The translations under genes and the position numbers were made by a program. The notes beneath the pieces were generated by a model. It ran no database searches. It saw nothing but the letters and a program-made list of their open reading frames with translations, and had not been told where the DNA came from. 64,000 nt of DNA from Polydactylus sextarius. Taxonomy: Eukaryota > Chordata > Actinopteri > Polynemidae. The DNA lies in contig CM028919.1 of the NCBI GenBank assembly GCA_016801845.1, positions 7,890,001 through 7,954,000 of the forward strand, given 5' to 3'. The first letter of the stretch is position 1. Each line of letters starts with the position of its first letter. This document shows, one piece after another, positions 25,471 to 36,848 of the stretch.

Positions 25471-28400
25471 CACGTGGTATTATTATAATCATGTGTCATC
25501 ATGATGATACTATTTAGCTATTGATGATGACTGAGGACACTATTTATTTAAGTACAAACTCACAGAGCCATTGGCATAGCTGCCCTTATTCATTTTAGCA
25601 GAATGTAGCACTTACAGGCCCTGATGTTTGTGGCCGATGCGACGGCCCACAAGGTGCCCTGAGAATACCAGATAAAATCTCCCATCATGCACTGTGAAAT
25701 GGTGGGAGTTGAGGAAATGAGTTTTGCAGCTATTCGCAGCCCAGCAAGTGCTCATCCAGGCGGCCCTCTACCTCCACCCTCACATCAGCACGGCTCTAAT
25801 CGGACTGAGCTACACTTGTGATGAGGTGTATCTGTGACAAGCTGGTGCCATTCGACGCATCACCTGAGGGTAAGAAGGAGGCCATGCCCTCCGGTCACAT
25901 GAGCTAAACCTACCTCATCACAGGAAGGCAGGCATGAGATGAAAGAGAGAGGAGATGTGGTGGAGTAGGGGTGTGTGGGGTGGATACTCCTTGAAGAGAA
26001 ATGTCATCCTATGAGGATAATTTAGTCAGGCTAATATGCTAAGTGTTGCATATCACTCTGTACTCACCCTATGTACATAATGTGTTGCTGGGAAGGACTT
26101 TAATTTTATCTGACAGGGACATTATGGTGTGAGGGCTCTCAGGAGGAGTTGGGGCCAAGATTACAGTCAGACCTGGATGTATCAGAGAGACAGGGACCTA
26201 GTTTCCTTCCAACAGACACAGAAAAGTTTTGGAACACCAATTGCTGCTGCTTTTTGAATAACAGATCCCCGAGAAAAAAACAACTGCAAAATAGTAGATT
26301 ATAATCTGTATTTTTTCTGCACAAGAGCCTACCTGCATCAATAGCTGTTCAATGTGCAGATGTTGGCATTGCCTAAATAAATATTTACCCATAGCATTCA
26401 TGTATCCTTTTACAAGAAGATCAATCAATATTTACTCATGCGTGAAATGCTAACGGCTACAGTCCACCACTGCAAGCACTAATCGGGTGATACCAGCACA
26501 AATAGGTCGGATGTTTTGTATGGTACTTTATCAAGCTTCATCAGTTCAAAACAGTGAAGAATATAACATATCGTGGTACAGTATTAATTATTCATTTTCT
26601 ACCACTGTTCGCCTCTGAAGACTCTGGAAATACAAACTAACCACTGTGGTATCACAAACAAGTAGAAACACACACACACATACACTTTGTTCATTCATGC
26701 CCGGGTGAAATGAATTGAAAAGTTGATGCAATTATTGATTTACAAGATTTAAACACATGCAACTGGCCGTATATTGACCTCTCTCTGCGCCAAGCTTATG
26801 ACTGTCTTGATGACAATATGCTATTGATTTCAAAGTCAGTTGCATAATATGTATGCAGAAAGCTGAACTTGCACGCTGCATAATTACACTTTCTGGTCAC
26901 ATCCCTCAAAACTGCAGGGACTTGACCCTATACCTCAGCGGCTTGTCTTGAAGCTATCATAGTGCTGAGGCAAAACTCAGCCAGCTGCTGTCAGGGATGT
27001 GAAGAGCCAAAGAGGATGAGGTCACTCCAAAAAAAATGTGCTACATTAGGTATTTCCATCTCTGCAACTGTTTGTAAGAGCAAAAAAAAAAAAAATTAAA
27101 TATATCCAAATGCAAGACCTGAAAGTGCACAAATCCGCCGTCGCTGAGAAATAAAATCTCTCACACAGAAAATCACATGAGCAAAAAGCTGTTTCTAGCA
27201 AATCTTCTTGTGGTGTCTGACTAAACACAAACCTTAAAAAAAAAAAAAAAAAAAGACGATGAAGCATGCAAATTGTGGGAAAAAAAACATGCAAATAGAT
27301 TCCATTTCTCTGCAGAGTCTTCACTTTATCCCATCACTATTCCGAGCTTAAATGAAGATCCGGTCACATCCTCACCCTTCCTCCCTCCCTCTCTGACTAA
27401 ATAGATGGAGCATCTTTACCTGGCAGAGCGGCTGGGCCTCTCATGCCATGCAACCAAACAATCTATATGATTTCCACAGATCATGTGATAGAACAAGAGA
27501 GGATGTGCTTGCATTCCTCTCATGTTCAAATCACCCCGAGCAGGAGTTGTGGATGAGTGGGAGGGGATCTAGAGATAAGAGATATTGGATTTGTTCGATG
27601 TTAGTGCTCCGAGCTTTGTTGAATGATTTTTTTTTCCTGTTTGCCCTGATTTCTGCTTCTATCTGTTTTGTTGGCGTGCATGCAGAAATGTAGTGAGTGT
27701 GCAGGTGACAGTACTCACAGGATTAGCATGGAGTTCAGTCTTTCGCTGATCTAATTTTAGGACATGTCATTTCTCCCCCCCTCTCATCCTTTACCTCTCT
27801 AGCAACCAGACGCATGTTTATTTTGTACAGGATTCATGTCAAAAAAAGTGAAGTGAGGGTGGGAGACGGTTGAGATGAAGTAATCCTCTTTTTTATGATT
27901 GTCAGAGTGTGTATAAGCATAATCCAGCTATACTGAATTACAGGGGGCTACATCTATTTCATAGTGGCATAGATAACATTGAGGTCTTAACTGTCGTTTT
28001 TGGACTCTGCAGTGCAGCGTGGAGGGCTTAGAGATTGCTCTTCTATCAGCTTCATTATGATGACCGTTTTGCCCTTTGAGTGTAATGAGACTGCCTCTCA
28101 AGGGGAGAAAGGGGGGGGTCTGTGTTGGTCATCTCTTCCTTGTGCTTTGTAAAAAAAAAAAAAAAAAAAAAATATACACACCATCTGAGGGTGTGAAAAG
28201 GGTACACAAGCTCTGGACGTGACTGGACAGCACAATAGCAGTGTTTATGATTTAAGTTGATGTCTGCTTTCTCTTTGAAGTCACCTCTGCAGACATGGAA
28301 TGATTGTCAATAGGAGACGACAAGTGATGTAATAAGCTGCATTCAGTGACATGGAATAACACGTTGCTGCTATACATATTTCATGTTAATGGTCTGATAC

Positions 28401-28529
28401 ATCATGCGCAACAAATCACTTGCTATATAAGGATTTCAGAAGAATGGCACGCATCTACTACCTCTGTGAGGTCACCAGTATTTCACATGTGGATGTGCTT
28501 CCAACTGTTTGTTTTGTTTCTGCCGTTGT

Positions 28530-28900
28530 AATGGATGGAGACCTGTCAGTCCAACACTTTGAGTGCACTAGAGTGAAATAGCTCAACAACTTTAGGATGG
28601 ATATCCTTAAAATCTCAGATTCACATTCAGGATGAATTAACATCACTTTTTTCATCATGTAATGTTTCATCCATCATTATATCAAAGTTTTAATGGGATG
28701 TATAATTTAACTGATGAATAAACACATATTCAAAAGGAATGATCCTAATTTTCGGTGTTATACAAATCTTTGGTGATTATAATAAAAATAATAGCATCGG
28801 CATGATGCCGTGCATGTAACATTATCATTTAGCTCACAGTGCTGCTAAACCTCACACAGCTGCTAGCATGAATGTAGACTCTTAGTCTTGTTTGATATCA
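28530..28900 (+). repeat. Dispersed repeat, family B copy 2
   Basis: It shares the GAGTGAAATAGCTCAACAACTTT.GGATGGAT head with the 25045-25470 copy. It ends with a TTTAGCTCACAGTGCTGCTAAAC and GCTGCTAGCATGAATGTAGACTCTTAGTCTTG tail that I associate with the same fish repeat. It is degenerate and has an AT-rich insertion in the middle. Confidence 0.45.
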
Positions 28901-31900
28901 GTCAAGGCTTGTGAAAGTAGAATTCATCAAAAAAATACAGCACGCATGCTACCCAGATCTACAGGCGCTGAGAGAAAGGTGTAAGTGAACATGTGCTGTG
29001 CCAGTTTTTTTTTTTTTTTTTTTTTGAAATGGTCAAACAGCATCTTTCATATCCTTGTGTGTATCTGTATCTGTTATAAAGCTCCACACAGGGGTAAGGA
29101 CACAGAGTAGAACATACTCAAGGGCATGTGAAGTGAGGGTTATGGACTAGTTTCACTCTGAACTTTATAAACAGCCATCCAGCAAAGGAAGTTAAAAAAA
29201 AAATAATAATAATCTGTGGAAAACAATATTCAATGAGACAGCAAATTGTATTCAAAATTTGCATTTACATGCAGGGATGACCTATATTCACACACAGAGT
29301 TCATTGATAGTGACAAATCTGGGCATATTTCAAATGTCAGATAACTCACAGCAATGCGTCATGTGTAGGCTTTTTCCTCAAAATCTCTGTATAAAGTAAT
29401 TTAAGTCAGAGATGGCTCAAAGTCACACTGCGCTGCAAGTCGGAGAAAGTAAACAGTCAAAGAGCTTGTCTGTCATTTTCTTGTGCACTGAATGGGTAAA
29501 AAAAAAAGGCCTGAGGATTGAAAAGCGTATTATAAAAAAATATGACGTCCATGCTCAACAATACAGGCTGTCAGTTCTTCAAGGGCAGACATCTGTGCAG
29601 GAGTACACATCAGTCCTGAGTTAATATTGACAGGAGGAACCAAGAAATGAGAGGTCAAGACAGGAGGAGGAGGAAGAGTAGGGGGGAAGAGGAGGAGAGG
29701 AAGAGTCAGGACACTCTGATGTAGTTAGATAAAAAGGAAGAAAGTGAGAGGACATGGACAGAGAGTTTTAAGACCCCTTATATGCTCTTACTCTGTCATC
29801 GTACTGAGTATATGATGTTGACAAAAATCGCTATGGTATCAGTGTAAAATTAAATCTACAGTACAGTAAAGTGTGCAAAAGGTGAAGGGGTATTTTTAAA
29901 GTTCTCAGTGTCCTGAAATTGAATGCTCTATATATTGTGTTGTTCTGTTTAGTGGAACAATGCCATGGCCTTCTCTGATGTAACCTCTTTCCTCCATCAT
30001 GTTGAGCACCTTTGTCTGCAGTAAACAGTAAAGGGGATTTGAGGACAAGACAGTTGCATCAACCGAGCACATGCATCATTCTGTCACCTGACGTATTGGC
30101 GCAGATTCTCCACAGACGACAAAAAAAAAAAATCGGACAAGAAAACTAGTTTGTTCTTCCCCACAGCGAGCAGCATGGACGTTAATGCGCAGTAAAAGCT
30201 ACAGTCTCTATCTACTTCAAACACCTTAACATAATGACATTGTAAAAGCAGCACTTCTAGTGTCCTGGGGCTTTTATGGGATGTTCTATTGATGCTGACA
30301 CATCAGTAGAAAAACACACTCTTAACAGTCTTCTCCATGCATTGTAACAATATGTATCCTAAAGGCTCAAGTCAAGAGAGTAAGGAAATGCAGCACTGAC
30401 CAACACTCTGTTTAATTAAAGATCCTCTTGGCTCTCACAAGTGCTTTGAACAATTTGATGCGGTGCTGATAGAGACATATGATCAGCCTGGACCAATGGT
30501 ATGAGCCTAGCTCTTCTCTCTTGGGTCTAATTTATTGATGCGCCGGGCCTCTGTGCAGGCTTTACTGTACGCGCATGTGCTTATGAAAGCTTTGATTTAT
30601 GTTTTTTTAGCCCAGGCCACAGCATGTCTCTCCCAGGAACAAAGTACCAACCATTTTTAACCTCCGATCCTTTATGGTATCAATCTGCACTGACTTGGTT
30701 GTCCTCCTCTGTCACCCAGCATGGGTGCTGTTTCGACCGAGAGAGAGAGGACTCATGGCTTGCTGTCCTAATTTGGACTCAGCCTGTTTTAATCCTTGGT
30801 GCTTGACATCTCATGGTCAGTGGTGACGCTAAGCTGGTAATGCACAATCGTCCCCCTTTTGACACGAGCATTCCTGAAACAATCGTGAACTCGGCAGGAC
30901 ACGTGAGAGTGAAGTCCCACCTGCACCTGGTATGTTGTGTTCAGTGTACGTATGTACATCACTTCCTGTCCCATTCTTGTCCATGTGAGGGGACTAGAGT
31001 CTGTGCTGCCAATTCTGCATTGTAAGGCAAGATGGATGCCATGAAACAGCTTCCAAAAAAAAAAAAAAATTAAATTAAATACGTCAACAACTTCAGAAGA
31101 CACCGGAGTGCAAACAACAGTGCAAACAACTCATGCACAAGAGAGACCTTCTCTGTCACCTCCTCTACTCCGTCTCTTCTTCTTCTCTCCCCCGTTGAAT
31201 ATCAATAACTTGGGGCACAAACAAATGGTAGTTTAAGACTCAAAGCTTCAACCACATTATCATCGCTGACTTATAAACCACACAGAAGGCAGTTAGTGTT
31301 AATAACAATGAGGCACATGCCTCAATAACACCAGGTGCGTTCTTAACTCTTACATTTCGATCAGACAGTAGGTCAAGCAGAGTTTTTGGTAGCAAGTGTG
31401 CAAACGAGGTGATGAGTGCAACTTATCTAAAACTAAAATCTTTACTCTTCTTTGAAACTCCTTAGTTTTAAATTGACTTTCCCTTGGGATTTGGCATCTA
31501 ATAGAGAGACTAATAGAAGGACTTGACAGACCTATTTTGTCCAATACTAAGCAGACTTCAGTTCAAACAGCACCTCCCACATCTAATACCACCTCTTTGG
31601 AAAACAGGTTTTCCAAATATTAGGTTAACATGGGCAATAAATGTTCTCATGAAAATATGTCAAACATGTCAGGCATTCATCCACTAGAGTGTGTATGTAC
31701 AGCAGCATCCTGAATACTCAAACACTGGTAGAACGAGAAAGATCACCTGAGAACTCCAACAGCCTACACACGAACACACTAGAGTACACAATGGTACAAA
31801 CTGGAAGCATCTGTGCCCATGGCAGTGGCACATTCTGTATTTGTCAAACGTGATTCGTCTATAGAGAGAAACAACATTTCGGTGATTTTTTTTTTTTTGT

Positions 31901-32360
31901 GTCCTTTTCTGTGAAATAGAGGTTGAAGACGGAGGCAGCAGAGAAAGAGGGAGGAAGAGGATGTGGGGATTTTGAGGACGAGGGGTGAGCAGAAGGTGAA
32001 GGCTCCTCTTTTTTAGATGCAGTCCATCAGTGAATACATCCAGCAATCCATCCGAGTCTTTCCTTTTCTGTCTCTCACCCCCACATCAGCACCTGGCTGC
32101 ACTGCATTCTGCTCACAACCTCTCCTCCACCTCCTTCTTCTCTTCATCCACCACAGCTGATGCCTACCGATGGTACACACGAACCTGCTCTTTATCAATG
32201 ACGTTAAGCCTCTTTTTCCTCACTCTCCCAACCCCCCCTCTTTACCCCACTCTCCTCACCATAGAGAGAGGAAATGGAGAAATGGGAGTCTGGAGGGATA
32301 CATCATTGATAGTGGAGAAAAAAATAAATATATTAAAAATAAATCAGTCATCCCCCTTAC

Positions 32361-32720
32361 CTTGGTGTCCAGTGAAGAGGAGAGCCTCTCTCCTCCAGGA
32401 AGGATTGGAAGCGAGAGTGCGCACATACACACTCACATACACTATTATACACCGCTCACTCACATCCACACACACGCATCCACTCACACACGGACATACA
32501 CACTCCCTCTCTCATACACACAACGACGAGGAGGGCTGGCTTTCAAGCGAGCGCACACTGCAGGCTGCCGCTTGCCTGGGAAAGCCTGATGCGTTCCTCC
32601 CTCCAGGCAGAAGCACACTCTGCCATCTCAAAGGCTCTTTGTCGGGGCTGATTCATCCCCTGCTCTGTGGCGGAGTGCTGGTCTGTGTACCGGTGTCTGC
32701 TCCCGGGGACACAGGGTGAC
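32361..32720 (-). other. pak6: Candidate distal 5' non-coding exon and start region of pak6
   Basis: On the minus strand this GC-richer segment with several CpGs ends at a donor reading ACACCAAG then GTAAGGGGG. It has no conserved coding frame. A 5' exon is required by the acceptor before the pak6 ATG exon, and no better donor was noticed in the interval. A homopyrimidine (plus strand) block just beyond it, at 32806-32940, would lie upstream of the start. The right-hand limit of this feature is a guess. Confidence 0.35.
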
Positions 32721-32805
32721 CGTGCAAAAGAGGGACAAAGCCATGAAGAGGAAAGACAGAATCCAGAAGGAGAGAATATCACGAACCCATACAGCTTCTT
32801 CCATC

Positions 32806-32839
32806 CCCCTCTCTCTCCCTCTCCCTCTCTGGCTCACAG

Positions 32840-32873
<34 letters not shown>

Positions 32874-32940
32874 TCTCCCTCCCACCTCCCTCCCTCTCTC
32901 TCTCTCTTTATCACTTCCCTCCTTCTCTGCCTCCTCCCAC
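32806..32940. repeat. Long polypyrimidine/CT-CA low-complexity tract
   Basis: Almost entirely C and T on the plus strand, apart from a GGCTCACAG interruption and a CA run. It consists of CTCTCT, CCCTCT and CACACA blocks. It lies upstream of the putative pak6 start region when read on the minus strand. Confidence 0.85.
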
Positions 32941-32949
32941 TCCTTCATT

Positions 32950-35900
32950 GGACTGCAAAAGAATTGATATCAGTGTGAGCATGTGTCTATGTGTGTGTGT
33001 GTGTGTGCGTGTGTGTGTGTTTTAAGCTGGTTTCCAATGTCTGTAAGGAAAGGTGAGCTCCTCTACACCCTCATCACCTGGGATACCTTTCTCCATCTGC
33101 TTCCCTTACATGTAATAGGGGTGACATGATAACACGGGGGTGCTGAATTTGCCCACTATGCTGCTGTTCAGTCAAATACATTATCCATGGAATGACAGGG
33201 TCAGGGATGGCAGATGGCAGGAGGGGTTGTTATTTATGTTTCTATGTGTCTGTATGACAAAGGATGGGGGGGCATATTGTGGGTCTATTTTTGTTGAGGG
33301 TGCAATCCTCATCCTCACAATCTCTTCTGAGACCACTGTGACCCAAAAATCTTTTTGGGATGGGTGGTGGTGGTGGGGGATGTAAAGGCAAAGGAAACTG
33401 ACGTTACAAGGACACCCCAGTCCAGAATCCTCATTATTTGACTGAGATGTTCTCCCTTCTCTTTTCACCACAATCATTTCCTGAATAATTTATACAGCAG
33501 CTAAGACCAGACACAAAGCAGGAAAATGTATTAGGGTCAAGTCATGCAGAAATTGCTCGCACAGTGAGCCAGATTTGGGGCATACATGTAATACATGGCG
33601 TCTTGATAAAAGGGACGCCTGCAAAGGCACTGTAGCAGGCTTAAATAATGATCGTCCTCCTTACACATCAAATAAGCTCAAGTGAGTAAGGGTCCACTGA
33701 ACCCAATCTACATAACAATGACAGATTTAGCTGTTGGGGGTGAAGTGGAGGTGGTGGTGGGGAGTATTGCTGACATGACCCCTCCCTCTTCCTCACTGTT
33801 ACTTGTCAGCATTGTTGTGACAGATAATATTTCCCTAATTTTCCTTGAGTTCAGAGCAGCGAGATGATGTCTTCTTATGCAAAACAATATGATGCTTTTC
33901 ACCAAAACAGTCGCGCTTGTTCCGCCGACCTCAGCTGTGCTCTATCTATCAACTAGACAAGTCATGAGGTCAGTTAATAAAAACACTTAACGTCTACTGA
34001 CGTTCACAATGAATTCACTCAAGCACAAACACATAACAACTGTATGCAAGTTGTCTCAAAATATTACCTCACTATTTACTAAAATATTGTTTTGATTCGA
34101 AAATGAAATATAAATGAGATTCTTTTCTTTGTTGTCAGTGAGATATATGTTATTTGCTGTATTTTTAAACATTAACATTTTTTTCCTCATTGTCTGTTTA
34201 CCAGCTTCACTTAACCATCTCCTGGAAACCGCACTGACCTCTTCAATTCAATTAAAAGAAAGGAAAAAATAGCTTGTGATGCAAAAAAAAAAAGGACTTA
34301 CAATGACAATACCAGTTTTAAACCACTGTCATTAATGAGAAAGGCCACAGAAAGCATTAAGTCAAACTGCCTTAATTATTTGCATTTCAATTCATTCTAT
34401 TGTTTAGGATGAATCAGTGAGGATTACACCTGGAGTTACCATGGCTCAACCTACACAGCTGAAGCAAATACTTTCATGTAAAAACCACTGTCATTTCCAG
34501 ATGACCTACGAATCCATTTTAATTCTGTGTGAGCGACGCAGAAATAGAAATCTAGATATCATTTTCAGTTTACACGTATGAGCCAATAACTTCCCATAAA
34601 GGAAAGATGTCAGTTATTATAAATATTACAAGTGTCCTTTGCATAAAAATATGTTATATTAAGTCAAAACTAGAGTCATAACTAGGTCAAAATTACAAGA
34701 TATGGCATTATCTTATCATATCATATCAAGTCATTAATGACTTAACTATATAAAGTAAATAAATTTAATCTACAAATATGCTGTATTGAGTCAAAATGTA
34801 AACACAACAAGATAAGTAATGATTAATTAATGATTATGAGATGAATAAAAAAGATGTTGAGCTTATCTGAGTTATGACTAACTTCTAATCTTTGTGTCAG
34901 TGATATGTTGCTGCATTGCTTGCCAACAACAATGCACAATAAAAAAAATAAATAAAAACGAAGAAAATTTCTACCGGTGACTCGTAAGTAAAGTGGAATC
35001 TTGAGCTGAGAAGTCTGTTAACTGGTGCATGTAAATACAAGCCATGCAAATAGGTTAAGAGCGCTGACTAAAACACGGCCCATAGAGAGCCTGAGTGTTC
35101 CTGTCTATCAGAGTAACAACGCTGGACAAAAGCTCTTCTCTGAGGGCCTGTCTAAAGCACATTAAGGAGAGGTAGCTCGCTTGTAGCATCTTTCTGCTGC
35201 AGTGAGAGAGAGCTATGGATTTTCTGTCTGAAGCGCTATCCGAGTCACTGCTGCTTGCTTTCATAGGATGAGCTTTTAATAAGTCCTGCCAAATAGCCAG
35301 CAATAGCGGATGTGTTATGATGTGGTTATGCTGTGTTATTACAGTCAGTGTGCATCACGCTGCTTATCATTTATCACAGAATTTCAGCTGTTCTAACTGC
35401 TAAGCCACAAAAAATTTAAAGTATACAGTTTGGGAACTCACCAATTGAGAAGATCTTGCCTATATGTGTCACATTTCCAGTGTGAGATTAAAGTCTGGTC
35501 CTCCAGTGTTTCATGTGTGTAAAGGCAGCAACACTCTCTGTCGTACTACATCAGGACAGTGGCCTCTTGGGGAAAACCACGGCCTGTTCTGCTCACAACT
35601 GCAATGGGTGGATTTCACTTGCTAATGAGCAAAACCTCCTATCTTCTAGCCATTCATCAATGTCTGCCCGTGAGCTGCATGCGTGTGTGTGTGAAGTGGA
35701 TCCCATCATCATAGTACATTAGGTTTACTCACACCACCGCAGTCAGCGAACTTCTCAAACAGCAGCCTCTTCTGGGTAATGATTAACATTTGGCCAGCTG
35801 TAGATTTATTCATAAAAGTCTTATGTCTGGCAAGTGTTTGAATTCCTTAAAAAGTTCGAGTGTCCCCTGCAGTGAGAAAGTTAAATTAAATCACTTCATT

Positions 35901-36179
35901 AGAATCAGCAGCAATAATAATGACGTTTATGACTACTTAAATGCAGATAGTTTATTTTGGCTCTTGGCAAACCAGCACTGATTCTTTAAACTGCAGCAAG
36001 AGATTACACTTGGCACTAAATTGTTCTTGTGCCCCATTAGTAATCCAACCACCATTACTAGGAATACAATCCTTGCCTTCCCTTGCATGCCCCCTGCTGA
36101 CAGTGCATTACTAAAACCACCCACCCCCATTAAAAAAAAGCCACAATCCCACTAGTCATCAGGCAGACGTTTTAACAAG
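32950..36179. other. Intergenic stretch between pak6 5' region and bub1b 3' end
   Basis: No supported exon. It contains a GT run at 32990-33020, scattered A-rich tracts and otherwise unique AT-rich DNA. I looked specifically for minus-strand frames resembling the missing BUBR1 kinase region and saw none. Confidence 0.5.
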
Positions 36180-36848
36180 TTTATTGAATGTCACTGACAC
36201 ATGGCCTAGCAGGGATGTTTTATCCAGACTGAAACATAAATCCCAGTGGACTCACCTCACTGAAGCCCTCTATTGACTGTGGTGGAACTGTACTGAAACT
36301 GTACTGCTCACTGAAAAAAGGCAGGATAACTAAAAAGCACATCTGTTATTAAGAACAATGCAACTTTTTTTTTTTTTAAAGGATGGATTAACTACGGTAA
36401 AATGATTAGTGACAGTGAGTTGTATTCCTGCAGCAGAGAGACGACAGAAGAAATGTATAGAGTGGAAATGAATACAATACAATATAATACAGTAACTCTT
36501 TAGATACCACTGTAAAGCCTGTTTTTTTGTGTAGATATGAATTCTACTCCTACAGTTTGTGTTGCTGTAGTCTGTGGCATTATGTACTGGATTACATTAG
36601 ATTGTACAGGTCATTTAAAATAGTGTCTCTCCAGTTTAAAGGGTTTCTAAAAAAAAAAAAAAAATCTCATCCCTCTTTTGTCTTTTTACCACACAGACTT
36701 TCAAACTGGATTATAAAAAAAAACAACATATTTACAACAAGATAACACACAAGTGAAATGAATAATTTCATGATCCTTGCATATACAATATTGTCACAAT
36801 GACAGTAAAAACACATAAAAAAAGATGTAACAGTTTGCAGCAATGGCA
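36180..36848 (-). other. bub1b: bub1b 3' UTR with polyadenylation signal
   Basis: TTTATT at 36180-36185 reads AATAAA on the minus strand, 664 bases beyond the stop codon. The stretch is AT-rich with A/T homopolymers and contains no conserved coding frame. A normal 3' end here supports the short bub1b as a complete transcription unit and not a gene cut by a missed exon. Confidence 0.55.

Larger units (their letters stand above)
24104..32360 (-). other. pak6: Presumed first intron of pak6; repeats only
   Basis: The acceptor TTTTCTTCTCAG directly before the pak6 coding exon requires an upstream exon. A strong donor (CAAG followed by GTAAGG) at 32360/32361 on the minus strand is the best candidate partner. 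The stretch between them has no credible coding exon. It contains a TA microsatellite (24584-24640), two copies of a dispersed repeat (about 25045-25470 and 28530-28900), and A/T homopolymers near 27234, 28151 and 29007. The intron pairing is inference. Confidence 0.4.

Noticed and set aside
32030..32719. 229-codon plus-strand open frame near 32 kb
   Set aside because: It runs through CA/CT-rich low-complexity DNA, has a Ser/Thr/His-skewed composition and no family motif, and lies antisense to the probable pak6 5' exon.
35055..35303. Possible further bub1b exon downstream of the short gene's stop
   Set aside because: The 82-codon minus-strand frame shows none of the BUBR1 kinase or PP2A-binding motifs and lies beyond a plausible polyadenylation signal.
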